This document shows, piece after piece, positions 1 to 9,832 of a stretch of 64,000 nt of DNA (position 1 is the stretch's first letter; the number at the start of each line of letters is the position of its first letter). The notes below the pieces were generated by a model. The model did not search any database, had not been told where the DNA came from, and saw only the letters and a list, made by a program, of their open reading frames with translations. The position numbers and the translations under genes are program-made. This DNA comes from Mucilaginibacter gracilis (GTDB taxonomy: Bacteria; Bacteroidota; Bacteroidia; Sphingobacteriales; Sphingobacteriaceae). The stretch covers positions 1,426,001-1,490,000 of the forward strand of contig NZ_RBKU01000001.1 in the NCBI RefSeq assembly GCF_003633615.1, read 5' to 3'.

Positions 1-307
1 GCGTGTGTGCAGGTATCTGGGCACGGTTGTATGCAAAACTTGCATTCCCGGTAGGCAATTGCCTGTCTTTAGCCTGGTTGTACTGCGATACCGCCCTGTC
101 TATTTTTGATTGCGATAGCTTTAAGGTTTTGCTGTTATCAATCCCTAATTTTATTGCTTCTTGTATGGTAAGGGTTTTATCCTGTGCTTTGGCCACCTGT
201 GCAGTTAGCAAGCCAAATAACAGCAATGCACTCCCGTACCCTTTTAAAGGTTTAGCCACCTTAGCAAATACGTAGTGGTTTTTGGTTTGATTAGTGTTGT
301 TTATCAT
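1..307 (-). CDS. TolC-family outer-membrane efflux protein, N-terminal part
   Basis: About 102 residues are visible before the window edge. They begin MINNTNQTKNHY, then a hydrophobic stretch ending in AKAQ (probable signal peptide), then DKTLTIQEAIKLGIDNSKTL, the usual start of the first TolC/OEP helical repeat. TolC proteins form trimeric outer-membrane channels for tripartite exporters. The ATG lies inside the stop of the upstream tetR gene (ATGA overlap), so the two are probably translationally coupled and share one operator. An adaptor and an RND or ABC pump would be expected beyond the left edge. Family call is by sequence pattern; the substrate cannot be told. Confidence 0.85.
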   Translation of the reverse strand, partial: MINNTNQTKNHYVFAKVAKPLKGYGSALLLFGLLTAQVAKAQDKTLTIQEAIKLGIDNSKTLKLSQSKIDRAVSQYNQAKDRQLPTGNASFAYNRAQIPAHT

Positions 308-939
308 TGTTGTTTTACTAAGTAAGATTTTAAAAGTCTTTTCATGTAAACTTTCATCCGTGGTTTTATTGAACTCTCTAAAAAGGCCTCATCGCCAATA
401 TCATGCCCGAGCATTGTTGATGAGATATGGGGCGAATTAATAATATAATTTTTTGTGCCAAATATGGTAAGGATGGTAAATTCATGGTCGATATCCTGAT
501 GGAACAACCCGCTATCAATACCTTCCTGTATAATTTTTTTAAACTCTAAAACGTTACCCATCAAAATAGCGGTCATTTTCTCGGTCACACCTGACTTTTT
601 TGCTAACGACATCTCTCTGTTGATAAGCTTTTGAAAGCAACTGTTTGTGATTATCCTTTCCACATAGTTATCAATGCAACGTTCCATTTTATCCCACGAG
701 GATATGCTGTCGTCGTTACCAATGTTTTGAAGCAGGGTGCGGAAAGCCGATATTTTGCGCTCGAACACGGCCAGATACAACCCTTCTTTTGAACCAAAGT
801 AATAATTAAGCATTGCCATATTTACACCTGCCTCGCCGGAAATGAGCCGGGTGGAGGCGCCATCATATCCCAATTCAGAAAAAACTTTTTCCGAAATATC
901 AAGGATATGATCCTTCTTGTCTATTTTGTCCTTGTCCAT
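304..939 (-). CDS. TetR/AcrR-family transcriptional repressor
   Basis: About 211 residues. The N-terminal helix-turn-helix (ILDISEKVFSELGYDGAST, then AGVNMAMLNYYFGSKEGLY) matches the TetR DNA-binding domain; the rest is a helical ligand domain without recognisable pocket. I start at MDKDKIDKK: the in-frame Met six codons upstream would lie inside the predicted -7 box. The gene is first in an operon with a TolC-type channel and overlaps it by ATGA. Two direct copies of a 14-nt site sit across its promoter, so autorepression and control of the efflux operon are likely. Inducer unknown. Confidence 0.9.
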   Translation of the reverse strand: MDKDKIDKKDHILDISEKVFSELGYDGASTRLISGEAGVNMAMLNYYFGSKEGLYLAVFERKISAFRTLLQNIGNDDSISSWDKMERCIDNYVERIITNSCFQKLINREMSLAKKSGVTEKMTAILMGNVLEFKKIIQEGIDSGLFHQDIDHEFTILTIFGTKNYIINSPHISSTMLGHDIGDEAFLESSIKPRMKVYMKRLLKSYLVKQQ

Positions 940-954
940 TTTTAAACTCCGGCA

Positions 955-992
955 CAAAGTTAATCAATCGATTGAATTAATCAATCGATTAA
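955..992 (-). promoter_or_regulatory. tetR-tolC promoter with overlapping operator
   Basis: Read on the minus strand there is TTG (plus 982-984), exactly 19 nt, then TAACTTTG (plus 955-962), a full match to the Bacteroidota TTG/TAnnTTTG promoter. The same stretch carries the 14-mer TTAATCAATCGATT twice (960-973 and 977-990, 17-nt period); the first copy includes the perfect 12-bp palindrome TCAATCGATTGA (964-975). A regulator bound here would cover both promoter boxes. Confidence 0.75.
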
Positions 993-1200
993 CTGTCATT
1001 CATTTGTAAAAGACTTGTTAATTAATCAGCACACTACTTAATGTATTGATAATATCACAAAAAACAAGCCAACAAACCAATAGTTTGTTAAGAAAATGCA
1101 CATTGGCTTATTAATATATAAAATCGTTAATTAAGCCCGCTCGCTATCACATCTACGGTTGTAAACAGTTTTTAGTACCTTTCGTTATTATTTTTAAAAC

Positions 1201-3705
1201 ATGAGATCAATAAAGTTACTTGCTTTTCTTTTTTTGTTTGGCATAACAGCTTATGCTCAAACGGCTCCTCAAGCCGGTTTGGTTGACATTAAACAAGCGT
1301 TTAAAAAGCTAAATATTTTAGGTAGCGTTTTATATGTTGCCGCCCATCCCGACGATGAAAACACAAGGCTACTGGCTTACCTGGCACAAGAAAAGCATTA
1401 TCGCACGGGCTATTTATCGCTCACCCGCGGCGATGGCGGCCAAAACCTTATAGGTAACGAACAAGGCGAACTTTTAGGACTGATACGCACCCAGGAGCTG
1501 TTAGCTGCGCGCCATATTGATGGGGCCGAGCAATTTTTTACGCGTGCCAACGATTTCGGTTTCTCGAAAGGGCCAGACGAAACTTTAAAGATATGGGACA
1601 GGGAAGCTGTTTTGGGCGATGTTGTGTGGGTGATACGCAAGTTTAAACCCGATGTTATTATTTGCCGCTGGCCTACTACAGGCGAAGGCGGGCATGGCCA
1701 CCATACCGCATCGGCAATATTGGCGCAGGAGGCTTTTACCGCCGCAGCCGACCCGAAACGTTTCCCGGAACAACTGCAATTTGTGCAGCCCTGGCAAGCC
1801 AAACGCCTGTTGTTTAACAGCTTTAATTTTGGCAGTGTGAATACCAGCGCCGAAAATCAGTTTAAATTAGATGTTGGTGTTTATAACCCTGTGTTGGGTA
1901 AAGGCTACGGCGAAATTGCTGCCGAAAGCCGGTCGCAGCACAAGAGCCAGGGCATGGGTACGGCTAAAGAAAGGGGCGAGGCTATTGAATATTTTAAAAC
2001 CATTTTGGGAGATGCACCTCATACCGATTTGATGGACGGTGTTAATACCACCTGGAAGCGCATTGGCAATACAGAGGGCTTGGATGCCAATATCAATATC
2101 ATAGCTAAACAGTTTGATGAGAATACACCGGCAGCATCGGTGCCTGGTTTGGTCAAAGTACTAAGCCGGGTAGAAAAACTAAACGACACCTACTGGCGCG
2201 AGCAAAAAACCAAAGAGTTAAAAAATTTAATTGCCGCCTGCGCAGGACTATGGTTTGAGGCTTACACAGCCGAGCCAACATACGCTATTGGCGATACCAT
2301 GAATGTAAAGGCACAGCTAATTGACAGGTATGACACCGGGTATAAAATAAACCGCATCTATTCGGGAGCGGCTTTACAAGCTATTCCGGTTTATCAAAAC
2401 ACTATTTCGTATATGGCCGGTGCTTCGTTAGATATTCAACGGCTTATCCCCGCTAATCAGCTACAAACCTTTAATTTAAAAGACGGCGCGGCGAAAATAA
2501 CCCAGCCCTACTGGTTGGAAAAGCCCCGAACTTTAGGATCATATGTTATTGGAAATCAGCTATTGGTTGGCGACCCCGAAAATAGCGACTTGCCTAAGGT
2601 TACTTTTGAGTTTATTATTGAGGGTAAACCTATACAGTTTGAGCGCAGGCTGGTTTACAAATCAGTAGATCCGGTGCGTGGCGAAGTTTATCGTAACGTG
2701 GAAATAGCACCTCCGGTAACGGCCAATATTGATAACAGCGTTTATATTTTTAAGGACGTTAGCAGCCAAAAAATTGCCGTTAAGCTTAAAAGCTTTACGC
2801 AAACAAGTGGAAGCGTTGCCTTAAAAGCCCCCGCCGGATGGAAGATAATGCCCGAACAAATAGCTTTTAACGGAAAGAAAAAAGGCGAAGAATGGACGGA
2901 AACTTTTACCGTTTGGCCGCTTGACAATCAACAGCGTAATGATGTTTTAAAGGTTATTACTACAGTGAATGGGACGGAATACCAAATGGGCTTAAAACGT
3001 ATGGCGTATAACCATATCCCAACTATAACGGTTTTCCCACCTGCACAAACAAAGCTTTTAAAGTTAAATATACAAACGCCCGGCAAAACCATTGGCTATA
3101 TAGTTGGCGCCGGCGACCTGGTGCCCGATGCCCTGCGCCAATTAGGCTACAAAGTGGTTTTATTGAGCGAGGAAGACGTAATGAAAGGCGATCTATCAGT
3201 TTACGATGCTATTGTTACCGGAGTGCGCGCCTATAACGTTAACGACCGTATGGCTGTTGAGCAGCCCAAACTACTTAACTATGTTAAAAACGGCGGCAAC
3301 CTGGTTATTCAATATAACAACAATGCGGGTTTGGTTACAACCGATATTGGCCCATACCCCTTCCGGGTGATTAACCAACGCATTACTGATGAGGATGCCA
3401 AAGTTACCATTTTAGATGCCCAAAGCCCTTTATTAAACTACCCCAATAAAATAACCCAAGCCGACTTTGATGGCTGGGTACAAGAGCGCAGCATTTACCA
3501 TGTTGATAAAATTGACCCGAATTACAAAACGATATTCCAAATGAACGACCCTAACGAAGCATCCAACAATGGATCGTTAATTACAACCGATTATGGCAAA
3601 GGGCGTTTTATTTACACATCCTTGGTGTTTTTTAGAGAACTGCCCGCTGGCGTACCTGGTGCTTACCGTTTATTTATTAATTTATTAACTAAACCCGCAA
3701 ATTAA
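1201..3705 (+). CDS. secreted PIG-L family deacetylase with long C-terminal region
   Basis: 834 residues with a signal peptide (about residues 1-19, ending AYAQ). The PIG-L/LmbE zinc site is clear: AHPDDE at 48-53 and HGHH at 165-168. This family removes N-acetyl groups from sugar conjugates. The domain ends near residue 270; a middle beta-rich part follows, and the last 200 residues (from about 625, TIGYIVGAGDLVPDALRQLG) look like a class I glutamine-amidotransferase/ThuA-like Rossmann domain. This multi-domain layout is common in Bacteroidota envelope proteins. No operon partner; upstream is the divergent tetR. Substrate unknown. Confidence 0.85.
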   Translation: MRSIKLLAFLFLFGITAYAQTAPQAGLVDIKQAFKKLNILGSVLYVAAHPDDENTRLLAYLAQEKHYRTGYLSLTRGDGGQNLIGNEQGELLGLIRTQELLAARHIDGAEQFFTRANDFGFSKGPDETLKIWDREAVLGDVVWVIRKFKPDVIICRWPTTGEGGHGHHTASAILAQEAFTAAADPKRFPEQLQFVQPWQAKRLLFNSFNFGSVNTSAENQFKLDVGVYNPVLGKGYGEIAAESRSQHKSQGMGTAKERGEAIEYFKTILGDAPHTDLMDGVNTTWKRIGNTEGLDANINIIAKQFDENTPAASVPGLVKVLSRVEKLNDTYWREQKTKELKNLIAACAGLWFEAYTAEPTYAIGDTMNVKAQLIDRYDTGYKINRIYSGAALQAIPVYQNTISYMAGASLDIQRLIPANQLQTFNLKDGAAKITQPYWLEKPRTLGSYVIGNQLLVGDPENSDLPKVTFEFIIEGKPIQFERRLVYKSVDPVRGEVYRNVEIAPPVTANIDNSVYIFKDVSSQKIAVKLKSFTQTSGSVALKAPAGWKIMPEQIAFNGKKKGEEWTETFTVWPLDNQQRNDVLKVITTVNGTEYQMGLKRMAYNHIPTITVFPPAQTKLLKLNIQTPGKTIGYIVGAGDLVPDALRQLGYKVVLLSEEDVMKGDLSVYDAIVTGVRAYNVNDRMAVEQPKLLNYVKNGGNLVIQYNNNAGLVTTDIGPYPFRVINQRITDEDAKVTILDAQSPLLNYPNKITQADFDGWVQERSIYHVDKIDPNYKTIFQMNDPNEASNNGSLITTDYGKGRFIYTSLVFFRELPAGVPGAYRLFINLLTKPAN

Positions 3706-3773
3706 AAAACCAGACGAGGCCGATACCCGTATATTAATTTAAACTGCTACGAAAAACTTTTAAATTAAAAGAT

Positions 3774-3998
3774 ATGCTACACTCAACATTGTTATTTATG
3801 AGCGCACCCGATATTGCTATTATAGCCGTATTGGCCCTGGTTTTATTTGGTGGAAAAAAGATACCCGAATTGGCGCGTGGCCTGGGTACAGGTATTAAGG
3901 AATTTAAAGATGCTACATCGGGCGTTACAGGCGATAACAACACGCCGAAGGCAACCGAAACTGTTTCCGTTCCGGTTGAGCAACCTCAATCGCACTAA
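3774..3998 (+). CDS. tatA: twin-arginine translocase subunit TatA/E
   Basis: 74 residues. An N-terminal membrane helix (PDIAIIAVLALVLFGGKKIPELAR) is followed by the FGGKKIPELARGLG amphipathic hinge that defines TatA/TatE, then a short charged tail. TatA assembles the pore of the Sec-independent export system for folded proteins. Nine residues precede the usual MSAPDIAII start, so translation could begin at 3798 instead. It stands alone, about 70 nt after the deacetylase gene and convergent with sdhB, with a shared hairpin terminator. No tatC is visible nearby. Confidence 0.88.
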   Translation: MLHSTLLFMSAPDIAIIAVLALVLFGGKKIPELARGLGTGIKEFKDATSGVTGDNNTPKATETVSVPVEQPQSH

Positions 3999-4050
3999 TT
4001 TTTGCAAGCTTGCCCCGGTGGGGTATAGGCTTATTTAACGAAATACTATT

Positions 4051-4092
4051 ATACAACAAAAGCTGCTTTAAGGGCAGCTTTTTTGTTGTATA
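4051..4092. terminator. bidirectional terminator between tatA and sdhB
   Basis: A long inverted repeat, arms beginning ATACAACAAAAGCTGC and ending GGCAGCTTTTTTGTTGTAT with loop TTTAAG. Runs of T on one side and of A on the other let it work in both directions for the two convergent genes. Confidence 0.85.
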
Positions 4093-4109
4093 ATTTAATA
4101 AGGTTTAGC

Positions 4110-4892
4110 TTATTCCTGGTGATGTGCTATCTCTTCCTGGCGGAATAATTTGGCACTCAGGTAATCGTTATTCATTCTGCCTATGTTTACCAGGCTTATC
4201 TCCTTAGGGCATTCGGCCTCGCAAGCACCGGTGTTTGTGCAGCTACCAAAACCTTCTTCGTCCATTTGAGCTACCATTGATTGTGCACGGCGGTAACGCT
4301 CGGGCTGGCCTTGAGGTAACAGTGCAAACTGTGATATTTTAGCAGAAACAAACAACATTGCCGAAGCATTTTTACATGCTGCAACGCAAGCACCGCAGCC
4401 AATGCACGTGGCAGAGTTGAAAGCCTCATCGGCAATTACTTTAGGGATGGCTATCTCGTTAGCATCGGGTACACCACCTGTATTTACAGATACGTAACCA
4501 CCAGCCTGCTGTATCCGGTCGAAAGCCGACCGATCTGTTGCCAAATCCTTAACCACCGGAAATGCTGATGCTCTCCATGGCTCAATAGTAATGGTTTGCC
4601 CGTCGTGAAAGCTACGCATGTGTAACTGGCAGGTTGTGATGGCGCGCTTTGGCCCATGAGGCTGGCCGTTGATGTACAACGAGCACATACCGCAAATACC
4701 TTCGCGGCAATCATGGTCAAAGTGGATAGGGTCTTCTCCTTTATGGATCAGGCTCTCGTTAACCACATCAAGCATTTCAAGGAACGACATATCCGGAGAA
4801 ATGCTTTCGGCCTTGTAAGTAACCAATTTACCCGGTGTTTCCGAATTTGGTTGACGCCATACCTTTAGCGTTAGGTTCATATTTCCGCTCAT
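4110..4892 (-). CDS. sdhB: succinate dehydrogenase/fumarate reductase iron-sulfur subunit
   Basis: About 260 residues. It holds the [2Fe-2S] loop [10 protein letters not shown], then a later C near RAITTC, and two ferredoxin-like clusters ([13 protein letters not shown] and [14 protein letters not shown]) that bind the [4Fe-4S] and [3Fe-4S] centres. SdhB passes electrons from the flavoprotein to the membrane quinone site. I start at MSGNMNLTL; an in-frame ATG nine codons upstream lies in the repeat between sdhA and sdhB, and the Met at MNLTL (4880) is also possible. Last gene of sdhCAB. Confidence 0.95.
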   Translation of the reverse strand: MSGNMNLTLKVWRQPNSETPGKLVTYKAESISPDMSFLEMLDVVNESLIHKGEDPIHFDHDCREGICGMCSLYINGQPHGPKRAITTCQLHMRSFHDGQTITIEPWRASAFPVVKDLATDRSAFDRIQQAGGYVSVNTGGVPDANEIAIPKVIADEAFNSATCIGCGACVAACKNASAMLFVSAKISQFALLPQGQPERYRRAQSMVAQMDEEGFGSCTNTGACEAECPKEISLVNIGRMNNDYLSAKLFRQEEIAHHQE

Positions 4893-4905
4893 TCTTTTTG
4901 AATTA

Positions 4906-4966
4906 GAGTCGAGAATCAAGAATCAGGAACCAAGACTCTTGCATCTTGATTCTTAATTCTTGCCTC
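4906..4966. repeat. quasi-palindrome of iterated AATCAAG word, sdhA-sdhB gap
   Basis: Two 33-nt arms (4906-4938 and 4934-4966) overlap at a central GACTC and pair at 26 of 33 positions. The left arm is made of the near-repeats GAATCAAG, AATCAGG and AACCAAG, and the right arm is their complement. It fills the whole gap up to the sdhA stop codon, so it would form one long hairpin in the sdhCAB messenger. It may act as a terminator, a processing site or a stability element. Confidence 0.8.
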
Positions 4967-6901
4967 TTATTTATAAGATCGTTGTGTTAACTTAACATTT
5001 TCATATACCAGTGCTTCTTTATTAAGCACTTCGGGTTGGTTTTCACCGGCGTATTCCCAGGCAGCTACAAAGGCGAAGTTATCGTCATCGCGTAAAGCTT
5101 CACCTTCTTCTGTTTGCGATTCTACCCTAAAGTGTCCACCGCATGATTCCGAGCGCATTAAGGCGTCGTCAACCATCAATTCGCCTAATTCGATGAAATC
5201 TGCAACCCTACCCGCCTTTTCTAACGATGAGTTAAACTCTTCGTTTACACCAAGCACAATAGCATTTTTCCAGAAATCTTCTTTTAAGGCATGTATCAAA
5301 CCTTTGGCTTTGGTTAGGCCTTCTGCGGTACGGGCCATTCCGCAGTATTCCCACATAATTAGGCCCAACTCGCGGTGATATTCATCAACCGTTTTGGTTC
5401 CGCGTAGTGATAAAAGTTTAGCTATGCGTTCTTCAACATCTTGCTTAGTTTTAGCAAAAGCCGGGTTACTGGCATCAACCGGTTTAGGGCCAATGGTTGC
5501 CAAATAATCGCCCAGGGTATAGGGGATAACAAAATACCCGTCGGACAAGCCTTGCATCAACGCCGAGGCGCCTAAGCGGTTAGCACCGTGATCGGAAAAG
5601 TTAGCTTCGCCCAAGCAATATAAACCAGGAATAGTGGTTTGCAAGTTATAATCAACCCAAAGGCCGCCCATAGTATAGTGAACAGCAGGGTAAATACGCA
5701 TAGGTGTTTTATATGGGTTTTCGTCGGTAATCTGGGCATACATGTCAAACAGGTTACCGTAACGAGCCCTTACTTCGTCCTCGCCTAAACGGGCTATGGC
5801 ATCAGCAAAATCAAGGAATACAGCCACGCCCGATGCACCCACACCCTTACCTTCGTCAACTGCTTCTTTAGCGTTACGCGATGCTACGTCGCGCGGTACA
5901 AGGTTACCAAATGATGGGTATTTACGTTCCAGGAAATAATCCCTGTCTTCTTCCTTTAAGTCGGTTACTTTTAATTCGCCTTTGCGCAACTTTTGTGCAA
6001 CTTCAACTGTTTTTGGGGCCCAAACACGTCCATCGTTACGTAACGACTCAGACATCAGCGTTAACTTAGACTGATGATCTCCGGATACCGGGATACAGGT
6101 TGGGTGTATTTGTGTATAGCAAGGGTTAGCGAAGAAAGCGCCACGTTTGTGAGCCCTCCAGGCTGCTGTAACATTACAGCCCATTGCATTTGTAGATAGG
6201 TAAAACACGTTGCCATAACCACCTGTACATAACAATACAGCATGGCCGGTATGGGTTTCAATAGCACCGCTTTTTAAGTTACGGGTAATAATGCCCTGTG
6301 CCTTACCGTCTGCTACTACAACGTCCAGCATTTCGGTACGGGTGTACATTTTTACCTTGCCTAAGTGTATTTGGCGGTTTAATGCCGAGTATGCACCTAA
6401 TAACAATTGTTGCCCGGTTTGGCCACGGGCATAAAACGTGCGCGATACCTGCGCACCACCAAACGACCGGGTATCTAACAAACCGCCGTATTCGCGTGCA
6501 AAAGGAACACCTTGTGCAACACACTGGTCAATAATATTAACAGATACCTCGGCTAAACGGTAAACGTTGCCTTCGCGGGCGCGGTAATCACCACCTTTAA
6601 TGGTATCGTAAAATAAACGGTAAACGCTATCGCCATCATTACGGTAGTTTTTAGCGGCATTTATACCGCCTTGCGCGGCAATAGAGTGTGCACGACGCGG
6701 ACTATCCTGAAAGCAAAACGCTTTTACATTGTAGCCAAGCTCGGCCAGTGATGCTGCTGCCGAAGCGCCGGCCAGGCCGGTACCTACAACAATAACATCA
6801 TATTTACGCTTGTTTGCAGGGTTAACCAATTTAAGGTTAAACTTATGCTTGCCCCATTTTTCGGCCAACGGGCCTGCTGGAATTTTAGCGTCTAAGATCA
6901 T
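4967..6901 (-). CDS. sdhA: succinate dehydrogenase/fumarate reductase flavoprotein subunit
   Basis: 644 residues. The FAD dinucleotide motif [12 protein letters not shown] is at about 38-49 and the segment [16 protein letters not shown] carries the His (H72) that normally binds FAD covalently. Later blocks ([38 protein letters not shown]) belong to the catalytic capping and flavin domains. It oxidises succinate to fumarate, or the reverse, in the cytoplasm. Middle gene of sdhCAB, 40 nt after sdhC. The size and layout fit the type B enzyme coupled to menaquinone. Confidence 0.97.
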   Translation of the reverse strand: MILDAKIPAGPLAEKWGKHKFNLKLVNPANKRKYDVIVVGTGLAGASAAASLAELGYNVKAFCFQDSPRRAHSIAAQGGINAAKNYRNDGDSVYRLFYDTIKGGDYRAREGNVYRLAEVSVNIIDQCVAQGVPFAREYGGLLDTRSFGGAQVSRTFYARGQTGQQLLLGAYSALNRQIHLGKVKMYTRTEMLDVVVADGKAQGIITRNLKSGAIETHTGHAVLLCTGGYGNVFYLSTNAMGCNVTAAWRAHKRGAFFANPCYTQIHPTCIPVSGDHQSKLTLMSESLRNDGRVWAPKTVEVAQKLRKGELKVTDLKEEDRDYFLERKYPSFGNLVPRDVASRNAKEAVDEGKGVGASGVAVFLDFADAIARLGEDEVRARYGNLFDMYAQITDENPYKTPMRIYPAVHYTMGGLWVDYNLQTTIPGLYCLGEANFSDHGANRLGASALMQGLSDGYFVIPYTLGDYLATIGPKPVDASNPAFAKTKQDVEERIAKLLSLRGTKTVDEYHRELGLIMWEYCGMARTAEGLTKAKGLIHALKEDFWKNAIVLGVNEEFNSSLEKAGRVADFIELGELMVDDALMRSESCGGHFRVESQTEEGEALRDDDNFAFVAAWEYAGENQPEVLNKEALVYENVKLTQRSYK

Positions 6902-6941
6902 ATTTTTGATATAATTTATATTGTTCCCCTAAAGGATTATA

Positions 6942-7718
6942 TTATTTGTTTAAGAAATACACTATCGGCATAGCCGCAAAACCTAGCGGAATAACTACTG
7001 CAAAAAACCAGGTGCCAATAAACTCAACAATTGGTGTGTATTTACGGTGTATCCAACCCATAGTGCGGAAAGCACTTTGAAAACCATGTAGCAAGTGGAA
7101 AGATAAAGCACCCATGGCTATTACGTAAATAATAACGTACCATAACTGGCTAAAGCTTGCTGCTACCTTGGCGTGAATATCTTTAACACGAACTATCTCT
7201 TCGTTACCCTGGGTTGAAACCGAATGTTCAAAATCTTTAGACGCTGGCGTAAAGTTTGCCGCTGTTGTTACTCCGCTTGATAAATCGGTACGGTACTCTT
7301 TAAAAGCAACGGTATCTGTAAATTTATACTTATACCAAAAATCGCCCATGTGGATAACGATAAACAATAACAGGATAGAACCTAGCAAACCCATGTTTTG
7401 TGACGACCATGATGTTGGCGACTTTGGGCTCGATGCATAAGATACCGGCCTTGCCCTGCGGTTTTTTATGGTAAGTATAGTTGCATATAGTGCGTGTACC
7501 AGTATGCTGATGTACAACAGATATGCAATAACCTCTATCGGCGGGAAATGGGTTAAAAAGTTGGCGTAAACGTTAAACGAGTAACCGCCATCGTTACTAA
7601 ATAACAGTAAGTTACCCCCTAAATGCACTATTAAAAAAGTACAAAGAAACAATCCTGTTAAAGCCATGATCAGCTTTTTGCCCAATGAAGAGTTAAAGGT
7701 TTGTTTAAATTCGCTCAT
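6942..7718 (-). CDS. sdhC: succinate dehydrogenase cytochrome b subunit
   Basis: 258 residues with about five membrane helices. Candidate haem-ligand histidines lie in helices: H32 (VHLGGN), H75 (LVHALYA), H123 (VIHMGD) and H208/H211 (SFHLLHG). A single subunit with two haems b replaces separate SdhC and SdhD, as in other Bacteroidota and epsilon-type enzymes that use menaquinone. First gene of sdhCAB. The loop between helices 3 and 4 (about residues 130-190) is long and hydrophilic. Confidence 0.93.
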   Translation of the reverse strand: MSEFKQTFNSSLGKKLIMALTGLFLCTFLIVHLGGNLLLFSNDGGYSFNVYANFLTHFPPIEVIAYLLYISILVHALYATILTIKNRRARPVSYASSPKSPTSWSSQNMGLLGSILLLFIVIHMGDFWYKYKFTDTVAFKEYRTDLSSGVTTAANFTPASKDFEHSVSTQGNEEIVRVKDIHAKVAASFSQLWYVIIYVIAMGALSFHLLHGFQSAFRTMGWIHRKYTPIVEFIGTWFFAVVIPLGFAAMPIVYFLNK

Positions 7719-7739
7719 TATTTATCAGATTTATTTCGA

Positions 7740-7747
7740 CAAAAGTA
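7740..7747 (-). promoter_or_regulatory. candidate -7 box for sdhCAB
   Basis: On the minus strand this reads TACTTTTG, a full match to TAnnTTTG, 21 nt before the sdhC ATG. The nearest upstream TTG is only 12 nt away, so the -33 element is not convincing. Confidence 0.4.
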
Positions 7748-7880
7748 TTTATTAAATAGCAAAAGATATAAATGGAATTTGCTTAATCGTGCATTATGAT
7801 TTATTTAGAAACATTCTAATATAAAAATGTAAACATTGCCTACAACGTAAAACTTTATATTGCATCATCAAAAAAAACCT

Positions 7881-9017
7881 ATGAACAAAAACAGTATTTT
7901 AATTGGGCTGGCTGCTTTTATGTTAACAGCTTGCAAAAACCCCAAAATTATTCAATTTGACGTAACCGCAAGCGGCCTGCAAAACGGCGTTTTTGTGGTT
8001 AAAGACCAGGGCGGCCAAACCATTTTTGGCGAAAACGTTAAGGATGGCAAATGCACCGTAAAAGGACAGCTAGATGCACCCGGTTTTTATTTGCTGGATG
8101 TTATTAAAACCGGAGATAGGGAACATTTACCTTTTGAGGTTTACCTTGAACCGGGCACATACAAGGTTTCGGCATCCGCAAGCGAATTGGCCAGTTATCC
8201 TAAAATTGAAACCGACTCGAAAAAGCAACAAGAGATTAATGATTATAATACCCTCAACAACCAATTGGGCAACGGCATAGAACAAGAAACAGCAAACCTT
8301 AACAAAGAATTTGAAGCAAAAAAAACAACACTATCAAAAGACGCACAGCGTAACTTGCTTACCAAAATTGCCCAATCGGAAGACAAGGAACGCAATATAC
8401 AATTTGAGGTTTTAGAACAATTTATAAAAAAATACCCCACCAGCGAACTGGCCGCTCACTTTATGGCCAGACGGAGTTATGATGAAGAGCCGCAAAAATA
8501 TGCCGACTTATTTGCTAAGTTAAGCCCGGCTGCAAAAAGCAGCAGCGATGGTATTGAACTGGCAGCCAGCCTTGATATTGCCTTAAAGCTGCAACCCGGC
8601 AAAAAAGCACCGGCTATAGCCGGGAAAACTTTTGACGGAAAAACCTTTGCTGCAATTACCGCAGGAAAAAAAATATTTCTGATTGATTTTTGGCGATCCG
8701 TTAATCAGTTTAGCCGCGTAAATCACGAAAAAATTTCGGGCATCTATCAGGATTTGAGCGCACGTGGTTTCCAGGTTATCAGTGTTTCGTTAGATAGTAA
8801 ACAACTTTGGTGGGCAACGGCAGTTAAGGACGACAAGCTACCCTGGCCGCAAATGAGCGATCTTAAAGGTAACGACTCGCCCAACCGGGCAAACTGGGAT
8901 ATTAGCACCATACCTACTTACTACCTTGTAGATTCGGATTGGAAAATTTACAAAAAAAATATTGGAATAGGCCAAATAAAGCTTGAGGCATCGCAGTATC
9001 TGGATAAGCATCCTTAA
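7881..9017 (+). CDS. thioredoxin-fold lipoprotein with DUF4369-like N-terminus, redox cysteines absent
   Basis: 378 residues from MNKNSILIG; the lipobox is LTAC. The N-terminal 100 residues form the beta domain (DUF4369) usual in Bacteroidota thiol-disulfide lipoproteins, followed by a coiled middle part and a C-terminal thioredoxin/AhpC fold (from about residue 235). Where relatives have WASWCGPCR this protein reads WRSVNQFSR, so both active cysteines are replaced (by N and S), while the cis-Pro loop STIPTYYLVD is kept. It is probably not an oxidoreductase. It stands alone, divergent from sdhC and convergent with pdeM, whose stop is adjacent. Confidence 0.82.
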   Translation: MNKNSILIGLAAFMLTACKNPKIIQFDVTASGLQNGVFVVKDQGGQTIFGENVKDGKCTVKGQLDAPGFYLLDVIKTGDREHLPFEVYLEPGTYKVSASASELASYPKIETDSKKQQEINDYNTLNNQLGNGIEQETANLNKEFEAKKTTLSKDAQRNLLTKIAQSEDKERNIQFEVLEQFIKKYPTSELAAHFMARRSYDEEPQKYADLFAKLSPAAKSSSDGIELAASLDIALKLQPGKKAPAIAGKTFDGKTFAAITAGKKIFLIDFWRSVNQFSRVNHEKISGIYQDLSARGFQVISVSLDSKQLWWATAVKDDKLPWPQMSDLKGNDSPNRANWDISTIPTYYLVDSDWKIYKKNIGIGQIKLEASQYLDKHP

Positions 9018-9677
9018 TTAAAGGGCTATTACCTTATCGCTCAGTACGCCAAACACGCGGTCGGTTTGCTGGTGTTGCAATGCAACCTTACCAGTAAACC
9101 GGCCAAATGATGGCAGTATGGCTTGCTTATCAGCAAAAGCAAAACACGGTAAAGTTACTGATTGCCTGCCGCGCCCCCGTAAATTAACACCCGGGTGAAT
9201 ATGCCCGCATAGTACATAACCAGTAGCTTGTTGTAATTGTACAGGCGGCAGGGGGTGGTGGAGCATCAAAAACGGTTCTATCAATAGTTGCGCATGCAGG
9301 CTAATGTTTAGCTTTTGATAATGACTATCGTGTATAATATCGTGATTGCCGCGTATTAAAACAATTTTGAGGTTAGGGAATTGCCCGCGCCAAAGAGCAA
9401 ACCAATCCCAATCGGTATTCATATCGCTATGAAACAAATCTCCCAAAAAAATAAGCTTTTGAGGTTGATACTCCCTTATCAGATCAGACAATACAGCCAG
9501 ATCATCCTGAGCCAGATCTCGCGGAACGGCTATACCGGCCTTACGGAAATGACCGCCTTTTCCTAAATGAACATCGGCCGCAATCAGGGCTTTTTCTTCT
9601 TTCCAATAAATGGCTTTTTGACAAAGCAAAACTAAATTTTGTTGTAAAAAGGGAAACACTAATTCGTCACACATCAT
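9018..9677 (-). CDS. pdeM: ligase-associated DNA damage response endonuclease PdeM
   Basis: About 219 residues of calcineurin-like metallophosphoesterase: AADVHLGK, GDLFHSD, RGNHDI, and GHIHPG give the two-metal site. The stretch YWKEEKALIAADVHLGKGGH is typical of PdeM, part of the set with an Lhr helicase, an ATP-dependent ligase and an MBL exonuclease. I start at MMCDELVF: a TAAATTTG -7 box lies at 9686-9693 just upstream, and the 36 further in-frame residues do not resemble the family. The ligase and exonuclease are about 27 kb away in this window rather than adjacent. Confidence 0.85.
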   Translation of the reverse strand: MMCDELVFPFLQQNLVLLCQKAIYWKEEKALIAADVHLGKGGHFRKAGIAVPRDLAQDDLAVLSDLIREYQPQKLIFLGDLFHSDMNTDWDWFALWRGQFPNLKIVLIRGNHDIIHDSHYQKLNISLHAQLLIEPFLMLHHPLPPVQLQQATGYVLCGHIHPGVNLRGRGRQSVTLPCFAFADKQAILPSFGRFTGKVALQHQQTDRVFGVLSDKVIAL

Positions 9678-9832
9678 TGCAGATGCAAATTTAATGTGTT
9701 TAAGAATGCCGCCACGTAAAAATCTTACAAAAAGATTAAAAACATTTTCTCCGCAATTTAATTGTAAGGTGGAGTTAAACCGCATATTGAGGTTTTATAA
9801 TTCAAAACCCTTTATAATATACTTTTTGCCGA

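Noticed and set aside
3..275. Plus-strand 90-residue frame at the left edge
   Set aside because: The minus strand encodes a clear TolC-type N-terminus over the same bases, coupled to tetR.
9678..9785. N-terminal extension of PdeM
   Set aside because: It does not resemble the family and a -7 box lies within it just upstream of MMCDELVF.
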